A stretch of 64,000 nt of DNA from positions 4,228,001 through 4,292,000 of the forward strand of contig NZ_JAVSJA010000001.1 of assembly GCF_032027425.1 (NCBI RefSeq), in the 5' to 3' direction. Positions within the stretch are counted from its first letter, which is position 1, and each line of letters opens with the position of its first letter. This stretch comes from Microcystis wesenbergii NRERC-220 (GTDB lineage Bacteria > Cyanobacteriota > Cyanobacteriia > Cyanobacteriales > Microcystaceae). The position numbers and the translations under genes were made by a program. The notes beneath the pieces are model-generated. The model was not told where the DNA came from. It made no database searches and saw nothing but the letters and a program-made list of their open reading frames with translations. This document shows, in pieces, positions 28,150 through 38,100 of this stretch.

Positions 28150-28751
28150 CCTCCAGACAAGGGATGATAGTACAATCCTGTCATCCCCCCCCCATTGACA
28201 GTGTTTCCCATCAAGAAGTGTAACCTAATTTGGTATCGACGACCAATTCCCTAAAACGAAAAATTTGTACCTCACCATTAAGATAACTGCTGTAATTAAA
28301 TCTATTGGCTCGGTCTGCCCCCATCACCACTCAAGACCGCTGACTGGTAAAAATAATTCAACCAGATTAGATATTATCATTTCCAGTGACTAAAAAAAAT
28401 CTCTTGCCTAAAAGGTCACAAATATTATACAATGTTTGATCGTGGCCAAAATCGGTGTTAGGTGGTGTCCAAGGCACTGCCAAGCAGAACCGCCTTGGTC
28501 AATCGGTCTTCGCCGGGATACTGAAGATCAACCCTTTAAGTCCCCAAGAAACAAAGACCAGCAACAATCTAGGCAGAACCAGCAACCCTGTCTAGTCCTA
28601 CTTACGAATTTAACGGGATGCCAGCTTAAATAACTCGAAAAAAGTCATTCAAGTTGGGCAGGCTGATAAAGCGGGAAAGATTTTTCTCGCTCCTATAGCC
28701 ACGGCCACGTTATTTTTGATTGTCGTCTAGTAAAGATAAAGAGAACAATCC
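28150..28751. other. Long leader region upstream of the ribosomal protein cluster
   Basis: No credible gene in 600 bp. A C9 run lies at 28187-28195. An ACCTCACCATTAAGATAAC block at 28268 repeats that at 22068. Near 28467-28496 a stem CCAAGGC/GCCTTGG forms on the strand that would be the rplC leader. The strong purine/pyrimidine structure before rplC suggests an untranslated leader carrying promoter and possible autoregulatory RNA. Confidence 0.45.
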
Positions 28752-29390
28752 GTGTCTATCGGTATCCTCGGTACAAAACTGGGCATGACCCAAATCTTCG
28801 ACAACAAAACGGGAGTCGCCATTCCCGTCACCGTCGTTCAAGCCGGTCCGTGTCCCGTCACCCAAGTCAAAACTAAAAAAACCGACGGTTATGAATCCAT
28901 TCAAGTGGGATACAAAACCGTCAAAGAAAAAGCCCTCAATAAACCGCTACTCGGTCATTTAGCCAAAGCCGGTGTCTCCCCCCTGCGGCATTTAATCGAA
29001 TACCGTCTTGAGGACGCATCCGCTTACACTTTAGGCCAAGAAATTACCGCCGCTATCTTCCAAGAAGGCGATTTGGTCGATGTGGCTGGAACCACCATCG
29101 GACGGGGTTTCTCCGGCTATCAAAAACGCCATAACTTCAAGCGCGGTAACATGACCCACGGTTCCAAAAACCACCGTCTCCCCGGTTCCACCGGTGCCGG
29201 TACTACCCCAGGCCGGGTTTTCCCGGGTAAGAGAATGGCTGGACAATACGGAGCCACCCAAGTGACCATCCGCAAATTGTCCGTGGTCAAAATCGATAGC
29301 GAACGCAACCTGATCCTGATCAAAGGAGCCGTCCCGGGCAAACCAGGAACCCTGTTAAACATCACCCCCGCCAAGAAATTTGGTAAATAG
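28752..29390 (+). CDS. rplC: Ribosomal protein L3
   Basis: A 212-residue protein starting at the GTG at 28752 ([16 protein letters not shown]). The L3 signature [16 protein letters not shown]...HGSKNHR and the loop [13 protein letters not shown] are present. It is an early assembly protein of the 50S subunit, near the peptidyl transferase centre. This is the first gene of an S10-type cluster; rpsJ is not upstream, which is normal for cyanobacteria. Confidence 0.97.
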   Translation: MSIGILGTKLGMTQIFDNKTGVAIPVTVVQAGPCPVTQVKTKKTDGYESIQVGYKTVKEKALNKPLLGHLAKAGVSPLRHLIEYRLEDASAYTLGQEITAAIFQEGDLVDVAGTTIGRGFSGYQKRHNFKRGNMTHGSKNHRLPGSTGAGTTPGRVFPGKRMAGQYGATQVTIRKLSVVKIDSERNLILIKGAVPGKPGTLLNITPAKKFGK

Positions 29391-29410
29391 GGCAAGGAAA
29401 GATTAAAGCC

Positions 29411-30043
29411 ATGGTTAACTACACAGTCAAAAATTGGCAAGGGGAAGAAGCGGGAACAGGCACCCTGGAACTGAAAACCGCTAAACCCGAAACCGCCAAA
29501 CACCTAATTCACCGCGTCGTCGTCAGCCATCTAGCGGCGGCCCGCCAAGGTAATGCCTCCAGCAAAACCCGCTCGGAAGTGCGCGGCGGTGGTCGCAAAC
29601 CCTGGCGGCAAAAAGGCACCGGTCGCGCCCGGGCCGGTTCGATCCGTTCTCCCCTCTGGCGTGGTGGCGGTGTCATCTTCGGACCAAAACCGAGAGATTT
29701 TGAGGTTAAGGTCAATCGCAAAGAGAAAAGATTAGCCCTGAGAACCGCTTTGATCAGCCAGGCCGATAACTTTATCGTGGTTGAAAGCTTCGCCGAACAA
29801 TTCTCCCAACCCAAAACCAAAGAACTCACCGCTGCCTTAAGTCGCTGGGGAGCCAGTCCAGAGGAAAAAATTCTGCTGATTTTGACGGAAATTCCCGAAA
29901 ATGTCTATTTATCGGGGCGTAATATCTGCAATCTCAAAATTATTCGCGCCGATAGTCTCAACGTCTATGATGTCATCCTAGCCGATCGAGTTATCGCCAC
30001 CGCCGCAGCCCTAGCCAAAATTGAGGAGGTCTATGGTGCTTAA
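29411..30043 (+). CDS. rplD: Ribosomal protein L4
   Basis: A 210-residue protein with the extended exit-tunnel loop [21 protein letters not shown] and [13 protein letters not shown], typical of L4/uL4. It lies 20 bp after rplC and its 3' end overlaps the rplW start by 11 bp, so translation is probably coupled. In E. coli L4 represses its own operon; no matching leader structure could be proven here. Confidence 0.96.
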   Translation: MVNYTVKNWQGEEAGTGTLELKTAKPETAKHLIHRVVVSHLAAARQGNASSKTRSEVRGGGRKPWRQKGTGRARAGSIRSPLWRGGGVIFGPKPRDFEVKVNRKEKRLALRTALISQADNFIVVESFAEQFSQPKTKELTAALSRWGASPEEKILLILTEIPENVYLSGRNICNLKIIRADSLNVYDVILADRVIATAAALAKIEEVYGA

Positions 30044-30338
30044 AACTGAAGCCAGGCAACTCGCCGATCTGATCCTAAAGCCGATCGTCACCGAGAAAGC
30101 CACCCTACTCCTAGAACAAAATAAATACGTCTTCGATGTCGCCTTGAAAGCGACCAAGCCGGAAATTCAAGCGGCGATCGAACTGCTGTTTGAGGTGAAA
30201 GTAACGAAAGTGAACACCAGCCGCCCCTCTCGTCAGAAAAAACGCGTCGGCCGTTTCCTCGGTTACAAACCCCAATACAAACGCGCGATCGTCACCCTAG
30301 CCGAAGGCGACTCGATCACCCTCTATCCCGACGTATAA
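30033..30338 (+). CDS. rplW: Ribosomal protein L23
   Basis: A 101-residue protein ([39 protein letters not shown]). It sits at the polypeptide exit and is the docking site for trigger factor and SRP. The ATG at 30033 is preferred over a TTG at 30021 because the GAGGAGG site (30023-30029) directly precedes it. Confidence 0.94.
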   Translation: MVLKTEARQLADLILKPIVTEKATLLLEQNKYVFDVALKATKPEIQAAIELLFEVKVTKVNTSRPSRQKKRVGRFLGYKPQYKRAIVTLAEGDSITLYPDV

Positions 30339-30371
30339 CAACCAAGAAACCCGATAACGGAAAACTAAACT

Positions 30372-31205
30372 ATGGGTATTCGTTCTTTTAGACCTTTAAC
30401 CCCCGGGACAAGGCAGGCGGCCATCTCCGACTTTAAAGAGATCACCAAAACCGAACCGGAAAAGTCCCTAACTCATCGCAAACACAGCAAACAGGGGCGT
30501 AATAATCGCGGTGTCGTTACCAGTCGTCACCGGGGCGGCGGCCATAAACGCCTCTACCGGATTATCGATTTTCGTCGCGATAAACGGGATATTCCGGCCA
30601 CAGTAGCGGCGATCGAGTACGATCCTAACCGTAACGCCCGCATTGCCCTGCTTTTCTACAAAGACGGGGAAAAACGCTACATCATCGCCCCCGCCGGTTT
30701 AGGCGTTGGTGATACCGTCATCGCCGGAGAAAACGCTCCCTTCGAGGTCGGTAATGCCCTACCCTTAAGTCGCATCCCCCTAGGGACAGAAGTTCATAAC
30801 ATCGAACTCGTTCCTGGTCGCGGTGGTCAAATGGTGCGGGCTGCTGGTGGTTTCGCCCAAGTGGTAGCCAAAGAAGGCGATTACGTTACCATCCGCCTCC
30901 CCTCCAAAGAAGTCCGCATGATCCGGCGTGAATGCTACGCCACCATCGGAAAAGTCGGTAACGCCGAAGCGAGAAATATCAGTCTCGGTAAAGCCGGTCG
31001 TACCCGTCACCGCGGTCAACGGCCTCATGTTCGGGGTAGCGTCATGAACCCAGTCGATCACCCGCATGGAGGTGGAGAGGGTCGCGCTCCGATCGGACGT
31101 TCTGGCCCGATGACTCCCTGGGGTAAACCCGCCCTCGGTCGCAAAACTCGCAACAAGAAAAAACGCAGTAGCGATCTGATCGTGCGCCGTCGTAACCAAG
31201 GTTAG
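30372..31205 (+). CDS. rplB: Ribosomal protein L2
   Basis: A 277-residue protein. The RNA-binding domain contains [19 protein letters not shown], and the C-terminal peptidyl-transferase block is [19 protein letters not shown], with the conserved His essential for activity. L2 joins the subunits and stabilises the catalytic RNA. Confidence 0.97.
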   Translation: MGIRSFRPLTPGTRQAAISDFKEITKTEPEKSLTHRKHSKQGRNNRGVVTSRHRGGGHKRLYRIIDFRRDKRDIPATVAAIEYDPNRNARIALLFYKDGEKRYIIAPAGLGVGDTVIAGENAPFEVGNALPLSRIPLGTEVHNIELVPGRGGQMVRAAGGFAQVVAKEGDYVTIRLPSKEVRMIRRECYATIGKVGNAEARNISLGKAGRTRHRGQRPHVRGSVMNPVDHPHGGGEGRAPIGRSGPMTPWGKPALGRKTRNKKKRSSDLIVRRRNQG

Positions 31206-31235
31206 AAATTATTACTTTACTTTTGACTGAAAATT

Positions 31236-31517
31236 ATGGGTCGTTCACTGAAAAAGGGGCCATTTGTCGCCGGCCACCTGATGGAAAAAATCGAAAAACT
31301 CAACGCACAGGGCAGTAAACAAGTGATTAAAACTTGGTCCCGTGCCTCGACAATCATTCCCGATATGGTCGGTCACACGATCGCCGTTCACAACGGCAAA
31401 CAGCACGTTCCCGTATATGTTTCCGAGCAGATGGTCGGTCATAAACTCGGTGAATTCGCTCCCACCCGCACCTTCCGCGGCCACGCCAAGAGCGACAAAA
31501 AAGCAGGACGGAAATAA
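31236..31517 (+). CDS. rpsS: Ribosomal protein S19
   Basis: A 93-residue protein ([58 protein letters not shown]). It binds 16S rRNA in the head of the 30S subunit with S13. A 121-bp gap with a heptamer array follows, unusual for this normally tight cluster. Confidence 0.96.
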   Translation: MGRSLKKGPFVAGHLMEKIEKLNAQGSKQVIKTWSRASTIIPDMVGHTIAVHNGKQHVPVYVSEQMVGHKLGEFAPTRTFRGHAKSDKKAGRK

Positions 31518-31589
31518 ATCAGCCGCTACTCCATCAGCTAGATAGTGGCCTCTGAGCAAGGCCGAAGAGTCGTGACCATAAATCACCAA

Positions 31590-31638
31590 GACTGATAACT
31601 GATGACTGATAACTGATAACTGATAACTGATAACTGAA
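31590..31638. repeat. TAACTGA heptamer array between rpsS and rplV
   Basis: Seven near-identical 7-mers (TAACTGA, with GACTGA variants) end with the base before the rplV start codon. The array replaces the expected ribosome-binding region; the last unit reads TAACTGAA-ATG. Confidence 0.85.
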
Positions 31639-31998
31639 ATGACCATCGATACCTCTAACGAAGTCAAAGCGATCGCCCGCTATATTCGGATGTCACCCCT
31701 GAAAGTCAGACGGGTACTCGATCAGATCCGCGGGCGCTCCTATCGGGAAGCCCTAATTATTCTCGAATTCATGCCCTACCGGGCCTGTGACCCGATCCTA
31801 AAAGTCCTGCGTTCCGCCGTTGCCAACGCCGAAAATAACGAAGGACTCGATCCCGCCACTTTGGTAGTTAGCCAAGCCTTTGCCGATGGCGGACCGACCC
31901 TAAAACGTTTTCGACCCCGGGCCCAAGGGCGCGCCTACCAAATTCGCAAACCCACCTGTCATATCACCGTCGCCGTCGCTCCTAGCAACAAAGACTAA
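31639..31998 (+). CDS. rplV: Ribosomal protein L22
   Basis: A 119-residue protein ([47 protein letters not shown]). The long beta-hairpin lines the exit tunnel. Its start is preceded directly by a TAACTGA array, so it lacks a recognisable Shine-Dalgarno sequence. Confidence 0.96.
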   Translation: MTIDTSNEVKAIARYIRMSPLKVRRVLDQIRGRSYREALIILEFMPYRACDPILKVLRSAVANAENNEGLDPATLVVSQAFADGGPTLKRFRPRAQGRAYQIRKPTCHITVAVAPSNKD

Positions 31999-32021
31999 TC
32001 ACCTTAACTAAAAAAACCACA

Positions 32022-32750
32022 ATGGGACAAAAAATCCATCCCCTCGGTTTTCGTCTCGGCGTTATCAAAGATCATAAATCTTGCTGGTATGCCGACGCGA
32101 AACGTTACCCCGAACTACTGCAAGAAGATCGCCGCATTCGTCAGTACGTCGAAAAAAACCTTGCTAATGCCGGTATCGCCGATATTCGCATCGAACGTAA
32201 GGCCGATCAAGTAGATATTTCCATCCACACCGCCCGCCCCGGTGTCGTCGTCGGTCGTGGTGGCACGGGAATCGAACAGCTGCGCCTAGGTTTACAAAAA
32301 GCCCTCGGTGGCCAGCGTCAAATTCGCATTAACGTCATTGAGGTCGCTCGCGTTGATGCCGATGCCAACCTGATCGCCGAATACATTGCCCAACAACTAG
32401 AAAGACGGGTTTCCTTCCGTCGTGTTGTCCGGCAAGCCATCCAACGGGCCCAACGGGCTGAAGTCAAAGGGATCAAAATTCAAGTTAGCGGTCGTCTCAA
32501 CGGTGCAGAAATCGCTCGGACCGAATGGGTGCGGGAAGGACGAGTTCCCCTGCATACCCTGCGCGCCGATATTGATTACTCCTATAAAACCGCCAGCACC
32601 ATCTACGGGATTCTAGGCGTGAAAGTTTGGATCTTTAAGGGCGAAATTATCCCCGGCCAAGAAGAAATTGCCGCCGCCGTTCCCGCTCAAGCACCGCGCC
32701 GTCAACAGCGTCGCCGTCAACAGTTTGAAGATCGCTCTAGTGAGGGCTGA
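32022..32750 (+). CDS. rpsC: Ribosomal protein S3
   Basis: A 242-residue protein starting [14 protein letters not shown]. It contains the KH domain ([17 protein letters not shown]) and the C-terminal domain ([11 protein letters not shown]). It sits at the mRNA entry tunnel. The last 25 residues are a basic Gln/Arg-rich tail ([12 protein letters not shown]). Confidence 0.96.
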   Translation: MGQKIHPLGFRLGVIKDHKSCWYADAKRYPELLQEDRRIRQYVEKNLANAGIADIRIERKADQVDISIHTARPGVVVGRGGTGIEQLRLGLQKALGGQRQIRINVIEVARVDADANLIAEYIAQQLERRVSFRRVVRQAIQRAQRAEVKGIKIQVSGRLNGAEIARTEWVREGRVPLHTLRADIDYSYKTASTIYGILGVKVWIFKGEIIPGQEEIAAAVPAQAPRRQQRRRQQFEDRSSEG

Positions 32751-32780
32751 TCCCTAATATTTATCAGTGGTAAATAGCTC

Positions 32781-33200
32781 ATGTTAAGTCCCAAAAGAAC
32801 AAAATTCCGCAAACAACAGCGCGGACGGATGCGCGGGCTGGCCACCGGCGGAAATACGATTAATTTCGGCGATTTCGCCCTGCAAGCCACCGAACCCTGT
32901 TGGATTACTTCCCGTCAAATCGAAGCGGCCAGACGGGCAATGACTCGTTATATTCGTCGGGGTGGCAAAATCTGGATTCGCGTTTTTCCCGATAAACCCG
33001 TGACCCAACGGGCCGCAGAAACTCGGATGGGTTCCGGGAAAGGTTCCCCCGAATTCTGGGTGGCCGTGGTTAAACCGGGGTTCATTATGTTTGAGATTGC
33101 CGGGGTAGCCGAACCCGTGGCCCGGGAAGCAATGCGCCTAGCCGCCCAAAAATTACCGATTAAGACCAAATTTATCACTCGCGAGGAGGATTTTGTCTAA
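32781..33200 (+). CDS. rplP: Ribosomal protein L16
   Basis: A 139-residue protein ([74 protein letters not shown]). It binds near the A-site tRNA in the 50S subunit. Its stop TAA overlaps the rpmC ATG by one base. Confidence 0.97.
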   Translation: MLSPKRTKFRKQQRGRMRGLATGGNTINFGDFALQATEPCWITSRQIEAARRAMTRYIRRGGKIWIRVFPDKPVTQRAAETRMGSGKGSPEFWVAVVKPGFIMFEIAGVAEPVAREAMRLAAQKLPIKTKFITREEDFV

Positions 33201-33418
33201 TGGCTTTACCGAAAATCGCCGAAGTGAGGCAGATGAGCGATGAGGACATCGCTGATGCTATCCTCGCTGCCAAAAAGAAACTGTTTGAATTGCGTTTGCA
33301 ACAGGCCACCCGCCGCTTGGAAAAAACCCACGAATTCAAACACACCCGCCACCGTCTCGGCCAATTATTGACCGTAGAACGGGAGCGCCAACTAGCCCAG
33401 TCCACCCCGGAGGCATAA
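33200..33418 (+). CDS. rpmC: Ribosomal protein L29
   Basis: A 72-residue helical hairpin protein (LFELRLQQATRRLEKTHEFK). It is next to the exit site beside L23. The start overlaps rplP by one base, and six bases separate its stop from rpsQ. Confidence 0.95.
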   Translation: MALPKIAEVRQMSDEDIADAILAAKKKLFELRLQQATRRLEKTHEFKHTRHRLGQLLTVERERQLAQSTPEA

Positions 33419-33424
33419 CCCGCT

Positions 33425-33667
33425 ATGGCAGTTAAAGAAAGAGTTGGGGTAGTAGTCAGCGACAAAATGGATAAAACCGTAGTGGTAGCCATTGAAAACC
33501 GCTCTCCTCACCCTAAATACGGCAAAATCGTCGTGAAAACCCAGAAATTTAAAGCTCACGACGCAGAAAATCAAGCCAAACAAGGCGATCGAGTTCGTAT
33601 TCGTGAAACCCGCCCCCTCAGTAAAACCAAACGTTGGGAAGTGGCGGAAATATTAACCGATAATTAA
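33425..33667 (+). CDS. rpsQ: Ribosomal protein S17
   Basis: An 80-residue OB-fold protein ([43 protein letters not shown]). It is a primary 16S rRNA binder in the 30S body. Confidence 0.96.
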   Translation: MAVKERVGVVVSDKMDKTVVVAIENRSPHPKYGKIVVKTQKFKAHDAENQAKQGDRVRIRETRPLSKTKRWEVAEILTDN

Positions 33668-33687
33668 ATTTCACCTAGGTAAAAACC

Positions 33688-34056
33688 GTGATTCAACAAC
33701 AAACCTACTTAAATGTCGCTGACAATAGCGGGGCGCGGAAACTAATGTGTCTGCGGGTGCTGGGAACAGGTAACTGTACCTACGGTGGCATCGGTGACAA
33801 AATTATCGCCGTGGTTAAGGACGCTATCCCCAATATGCCCGTGAAAAAATCCGATGTGGTGACGGCGGTGATTGTGCGGACCCGTCAAACCGTCCGTCGC
33901 GATAGTGGCATGAGCATCCGTTTTGATGATAACGCCGCCGTGATTATTAATAATGACGGTAATCCCAAAGGTACTAGGGTTTTTGGTCCTGTCGCTCGGG
34001 AATTGCGCGATAAAAACTACACCAAAATTGTTTCCTTAGCCCCAGAAGTTCTCTGA
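33688..34056 (+). CDS. rplN: Ribosomal protein L14
   Basis: A 122-residue protein starting at the GTG at 33688 ([20 protein letters not shown]). The signature [30 protein letters not shown] is complete over two blocks. It contacts 16S rRNA at an intersubunit bridge. Confidence 0.96.
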   Translation: MIQQQTYLNVADNSGARKLMCLRVLGTGNCTYGGIGDKIIAVVKDAIPNMPVKKSDVVTAVIVRTRQTVRRDSGMSIRFDDNAAVIINNDGNPKGTRVFGPVARELRDKNYTKIVSLAPEVL

Positions 34057-34128
34057 TCAAAGTGAAAAGAACCAAGGCAATTGGCTGATGGCTAGTCTAA
34101 AACTTTTCACACTTTGAGGTCAAAAAAA

Positions 34129-34482
34129 ATGAGTAAGAAAAACATTCAAACCCCGCCCCAAAGGCAAAAAATGCACGTTAAAAAAGGGGATGTGGTTCAG
34201 GTAATCGCCGGTTCCGATAAGGGCAAAGTGGGCGAAATTTTACGGGCCCTACCCCAAGAAAGCACCGTGGTGGTCAAGGGAGTTAATATCCGCACCAAAC
34301 ATACTAAACCCCAACAGGAAGGGGAATCGGGTCAAATCGTTACCTACGAAGCACCGATTCACAGTTCCAAAGTGATGCTCTATTCCGAGAAGAAAAAAAT
34401 CGCCAGTCGGGTGGGTTATACCTTTACCGAAGACGGTCGGAAAGTGCGGATACTGAAGAAAACTGGCGAAATTATCGATTAG
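34129..34482 (+). CDS. rplX: Ribosomal protein L24
   Basis: A 117-residue protein ([22 protein letters not shown] is the KOW motif; [10 protein letters not shown]). It nucleates 50S assembly. The ATG at 34129 is preferred over a TTG at 34114 on family length. Confidence 0.94.
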   Translation: MSKKNIQTPPQRQKMHVKKGDVVQVIAGSDKGKVGEILRALPQESTVVVKGVNIRTKHTKPQQEGESGQIVTYEAPIHSSKVMLYSEKKKIASRVGYTFTEDGRKVRILKKTGEIID

Positions 34483-34536
34483 TTTCCCATCAATTCTAGT
34501 TCCTGACCAAGCCCAGGAAAAGTAAGCAGCAAAACT

Positions 34537-35076
34537 ATGAGCCAAAGACTAAAAACCACCTATCAAGAAACCATTGTTCCGAAACTGAAAGAACAATTTG
34601 GTTATACCAATATCCACCAAGTACCTAAAGTTATCAAAATTACTGTTAACCGCGGTCTTGGGGAAGCTTCACAAAATGCCAAAGCTTTGGAGTCTTCCAA
34701 GGAAGAACTGTCCACCATCACCGGACAACAACCGGTAGTGACTAGAGCTAAAAAAGCGATCGCTGGCTTCAAAATTCGCGAAGGAATGCCCGTGGGTGTC
34801 ATGGTGACATTGCGCGGCGATCGAATGTACGCTTTTTTAGACCGTCTCATTAATCTGGCCTTACCACGCATTCGCGACTTTCGCGGTATCAGTGGTAACA
34901 GTTTTGATGGTCGTGGTAACTACAGTTTAGGCATTCGTGAACAGTTGATCTTCCCCGAAATTGAATACGACAAAATCGATCAAATTCGCGGGATGGACAT
35001 CTCAATCATCACCACCGCTAAAAACGACGAAGAAGGACGCGCCCTCCTCAAAGAGATGGGAATGCCCTTTAGATAA
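34537..35076 (+). CDS. rplE: Ribosomal protein L5
   Basis: A 179-residue protein ([58 protein letters not shown]). It binds 5S rRNA and the P-site tRNA elbow. A 264-bp repeat-filled gap follows, whereas in most bacteria the next gene is a few bases away. Confidence 0.96.
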   Translation: MSQRLKTTYQETIVPKLKEQFGYTNIHQVPKVIKITVNRGLGEASQNAKALESSKEELSTITGQQPVVTRAKKAIAGFKIREGMPVGVMVTLRGDRMYAFLDRLINLALPRIRDFRGISGNSFDGRGNYSLGIREQLIFPEIEYDKIDQIRGMDISIITTAKNDEEGRALLKEMGMPFR

Positions 35077-35087
35077 ATCAATCAAGA

Positions 35088-35306
35088 GAAAAGTAAACAG
35101 TGACCGGTAAATAAGTGAACAGTGAACAGTAAACAGTGAACAGTAAACAGTAAACAGTCAACAGTGATTCAGTGAAAAGACAGCAGGAAGCTGCTATTTA
35201 ATACTACTCACTTAATACTCAAATCTGATAACTGATAACTGATAACTGATAACTGATAACTGACCACTGATAACTGATAACTGATAACTGATAACTGACC
35301 ACTGAT
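35088..35306. repeat. Two heptamer arrays between rplE and rpsH
   Basis: An ACAGTGA/ACAGTAA array (about 35095-35165) is followed, after a 50-bp spacer, by a TAACTGA array (35225-35306) with CCACTGA variants. No gene is present. Transcription of the essential downstream genes must cross both arrays. Confidence 0.85.
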
Positions 35307-35340
35307 GTTGATCCCAATTTAGGAGAAAAACAGGTAATTC

Positions 35341-35742
35341 ATGTCTGCTAACGATACCATCTCGGATATGCTGACCCGCATCCGTAACGCTTGCGCGGTT
35401 CGGCAGACCACTACTCAAATCCCCACCACGCGGATGACGCGCAGTATTGCTCAAGTTCTCAAAGACGAAGGCTTTATTGCTGACTTTGAGGAAGTGGGTG
35501 AGGGGATTAAATCTCAATTAGTTCTTTCCCTCAAATATAAAGGCAAAAACCGTCAACCGATCATTACTACCCTCACCAGAGTCAGTAAACCGGGCCTGCG
35601 AGTTTATTCCAACAGTAAAGACTTACCTCGCGTCCTCGGTGGCATTGGCATCGCCATTGTTTCCACCTCTAAAGGCATTATGACCGATCGCGAAGCGCGT
35701 AAACAAAACGTTGGCGGCGAAGTCCTTTGCTACATCTGGTAA
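35341..35742 (+). CDS. rpsH: Ribosomal protein S8
   Basis: A 133-residue protein ([51 protein letters not shown]-like [23 protein letters not shown]). It binds the central domain of 16S rRNA. A ribosome site GGAGAAAAA lies about 18 bp upstream. Confidence 0.96.
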   Translation: MSANDTISDMLTRIRNACAVRQTTTQIPTTRMTRSIAQVLKDEGFIADFEEVGEGIKSQLVLSLKYKGKNRQPIITTLTRVSKPGLRVYSNSKDLPRVLGGIGIAIVSTSKGIMTDREARKQNVGGEVLCYIW

Positions 35743-35797
35743 ACAAGGATAAGCTATCAGCCGTCAGCCTTTCCCAGTTTAAACCCGATAGCTGACC

Positions 35798-35844
35798 CAC
35801 TGATAACTCTTCCCTGATAACTGATAACTGATAACTGATAACTG
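35798..35844. repeat. TAACTGA heptamer array between rpsH and rplF
   Basis: Several 7-mers (TAACTGA, CCACTGA) run up to the rplF start (35847), the third such insertion in this operon. No Shine-Dalgarno sequence is visible before the start. Confidence 0.85.
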
Positions 35845-35846
35845 TT

Positions 35847-36416
35847 ATGTCTCGTATTGGCAAACGCCCGATTCCTATTCCCAATAAAGTCACCGTCGAT
35901 ATCGATGGTGCTACCGTGACGGTGAAAGGGCCCAAAGGAACTCTCCAGAGAACCCTACCCACCGCCGTCGCCATCGACAAAGATGGCGAAACCCTGCTCG
36001 TTACCCGTCAAGACGATTCGCGTACCGCCAGAGAACGCCACGGACTCTGTAGAACTCTAGTGGCCAACATGGTAGAAGGAGTCGCGACTGGCTTTCAAAA
36101 ACGCCTCGATATCCAAGGGGTGGGCTACCGCGCCCAGGCGCAGGGTAGTAAATTAGTTCTTAATGTTGGTTACAGTAAACCCGTGGAAATGGAGATGCCC
36201 GATGGTGTTTCCGTCGCCGTAGAAAACAACACCCAAGTTATCGTCAGTGGCATCGACAAAGAAGCCGTCGGTAACATCGCCGCTAAAATCCGCGAAGTTC
36301 GTCCCCCCGAACCTTATAAAGGTAAAGGGATTCGCTATCTTGGTGAAGTTGTCCGTCGCAAAGTTGGTAAAGCTGGCGGTAAAGGTGCTAAAGGCGGTAA
36401 AGGAGGTAAAAAATAA
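35847..36416 (+). CDS. rplF: Ribosomal protein L6
   Basis: A 189-residue protein ([70 protein letters not shown]). The C-terminus is extended by a Gly/Lys repeat tail ([13 protein letters not shown]). It lies near the sarcin-ricin loop and factor-binding site. rplR begins 4 bases later. Confidence 0.96.
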   Translation: MSRIGKRPIPIPNKVTVDIDGATVTVKGPKGTLQRTLPTAVAIDKDGETLLVTRQDDSRTARERHGLCRTLVANMVEGVATGFQKRLDIQGVGYRAQAQGSKLVLNVGYSKPVEMEMPDGVSVAVENNTQVIVSGIDKEAVGNIAAKIREVRPPEPYKGKGIRYLGEVVRRKVGKAGGKGAKGGKGGKK

Positions 36417-36419
36417 ACC

Positions 36420-36782
36420 ATGAAACTTAGTCGCAAAGAATCAGTCCGTCGTCGTCACCAGCGTGTGCGTCGCAAAATTAATGGCACTGCTGAACGGCCG
36501 CGTTTATCCGTATTTCGTTCTAATAACCACATCTACGCCCAAATTATCGACGACGTAGCCCAACACACCCTCGCGGCCGCTTCTACCCTAGAGGCAACCT
36601 TGCGCGGGGAATTGGAATCCACCGCTACCCAAGAAGCCTCGGCTGCGGTGGGTAAACTGGTGGCCCAACGGGCCCTAGACAAAGGCATTGAACAAGTGGT
36701 TTTTGATCGCGGTGGCAATCTCTATCACGGTCGCGTCAAAGCCTTAGCAGAAGCGGCTCGGTCAGCCGGCTTAAACTTCTAA
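36420..36782 (+). CDS. rplR: Ribosomal protein L18
   Basis: A 120-residue protein ([56 protein letters not shown]). It binds 5S rRNA with L5. Confidence 0.96.
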   Translation: MKLSRKESVRRRHQRVRRKINGTAERPRLSVFRSNNHIYAQIIDDVAQHTLAAASTLEATLRGELESTATQEASAAVGKLVAQRALDKGIEQVVFDRGGNLYHGRVKALAEAARSAGLNF

Positions 36783-36808
36783 AATATCCTTTCAACACTG
36801 ATAAAACT

Positions 36809-37330
36809 ATGGCAAAACGTCGCAAAGGCAACCGCGAAAAAGAAAAAGAAACCACTTGGCAAGAGCGGGTCATCCAGATCCGCCGGGTTAGTAAAGTGGT
36901 TAAGGGTGGTAAAAAACTCAGCTTCCGGGCCATTGTCGTGGTCGGTAATGAAAACGGCCAGGTGGGAGTGGGAGTCGGCAAAGCAGGAGACGTTATCGGG
37001 GCCGTCCGTAAAGGCGTGGCCGATGGTAAAAAACAACTAATTGAAGTCTCCTTAACTAAGGCTAGTTCCATCACTCACCTCACCCGGGGCGCTTCCGGTG
37101 GCGCTCAGGTGCTTATGCGTCCGGCGGCTCCGGGGACTGGGGTTATTGCCGGGGGTGCTGTCCGTACCGTTTTAGAATTAGCTGGGGTGAAAAATATCCT
37201 CGCTAAACAACTCGGTAGCGATAACCCCCTCAATAACGCTAGAGCCGCCGTTAACGCCCTGGAAACTCTCCGCACTTTCTCGGAAGTGGCCAAGGATCGA
37301 GGCGTATCTGTAGAACATTTGTACACCTAA
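36809..37330 (+). CDS. rpsE: Ribosomal protein S5
   Basis: A 173-residue protein with the double-stranded-RNA-binding N-domain ([36 protein letters not shown]) and the S5 C-domain ([19 protein letters not shown]). It helps decoding accuracy and the mRNA helicase at the entry pore. Confidence 0.96.
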   Translation: MAKRRKGNREKEKETTWQERVIQIRRVSKVVKGGKKLSFRAIVVVGNENGQVGVGVGKAGDVIGAVRKGVADGKKQLIEVSLTKASSITHLTRGASGGAQVLMRPAAPGTGVIAGGAVRTVLELAGVKNILAKQLGSDNPLNNARAAVNALETLRTFSEVAKDRGVSVEHLYT

Positions 37331-37340
37331 AGAAATCACC

Positions 37341-37784
37341 ATGAAACTCCACGAAATCGCCCCCCAACCAGGGTCAACTAAACGCCGTCGTCGTGTGGGA
37401 CGGGGTGTCTCGGCCGGCCAGGGCGCTAGTTGCGGTCTGGGAATGCGCGGACAAAAATCTCGCTCTGGGACGGGGACTCGTCCCGGTTTTGAGGGGGGAC
37501 AAATGCCCCTCTATCGTCGGGTTCCCAAATTAAAGCATTTTCCTTTGGTTAACCCCCGTCAATACACGATTGTTAATCTGAGAAAATTGGCTTCTTTACC
37601 CGCTAATACGGAAGTTACCCTGGAAAGTCTGCTAAAAGCTAAAATTCTCACCAGCAACGACGGACCTTTAAAAGTTTTGGGTGATGGTGAAATTACCGTT
37701 CCCCTCAAGGTGAAGGCCGCCGCTTTTAGCAATAGTGCTAAAGAGAAAATTACCGCCGCTCAAGGGACTTGGGAGGAAATTTAA
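37341..37784 (+). CDS. rplO: Ribosomal protein L15
   Basis: A 147-residue protein ([52 protein letters not shown]). It is a 50S assembly protein. rpmD (L30) is missing between rpsE and rplO, as is usual in cyanobacteria. A repeat-rich gap of 316 bp separates it from secY. Confidence 0.96.
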   Translation: MKLHEIAPQPGSTKRRRRVGRGVSAGQGASCGLGMRGQKSRSGTGTRPGFEGGQMPLYRRVPKLKHFPLVNPRQYTIVNLRKLASLPANTEVTLESLLKAKILTSNDGPLKVLGDGEITVPLKVKAAAFSNSAKEKITAAQGTWEEI

Positions 37785-38100
37785 CGGAGGCGGTCGGCGG
37801 AAGGCAGGAGACAGGAGATAAAAGGCAAAAGGCAAAAGGCAAAAGGCAAAAGGCAAAAGGCAAAAGGCAAAAGGCAAAAGGCAAAAGGCAAAAGGTAAAG
37901 GGCAGCTTTGTTCTCCCCACACCCCACACCCCACACCCCACACCCTACACCCTACACCCCACACCGAACCCCTAACACCCAACCCCCAAGACCTGATTGA
38001 TATATCATAAGAAAGACAGGGGAAATCTTAAAAAAATCGAGAAAGTTTTCCCCCTCGATTACTTTTTCCCATAAAAAAACTGCACTAGAGGTAACTGTTA
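37785..38100. repeat. Heptamer arrays AAAAGGC and CCCACAC between rplO and secY
   Basis: Ten perfect tandem AAAAGGC units run from 37820 to 37889, with an eleventh imperfect unit to 37896. They are followed by about eight CCCACAC/CCTACAC units (37915-37965). No gene lies in the gap. The frames read through the arrays are low-complexity artefacts. About 120 bp of ordinary sequence before secY could carry its own promoter. Confidence 0.85.

Noticed and set aside
28436-28633. 65-codon frame upstream of rplC
   Set aside because: No recognisable domain, no ribosome-binding site, and the region looks like a structured leader.
35088-35306. Possible CRISPR array
   Set aside because: The repeat unit is 7 bp and directly tandem with no spacers of constant length, and no cas genes are present.
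37668-37982. Frames of 60-100 codons with repeated residues across the rplO-secY gap
   Set aside because: They are translations of 7-mer arrays (repeated every 21 nt) and have no other coding signs.
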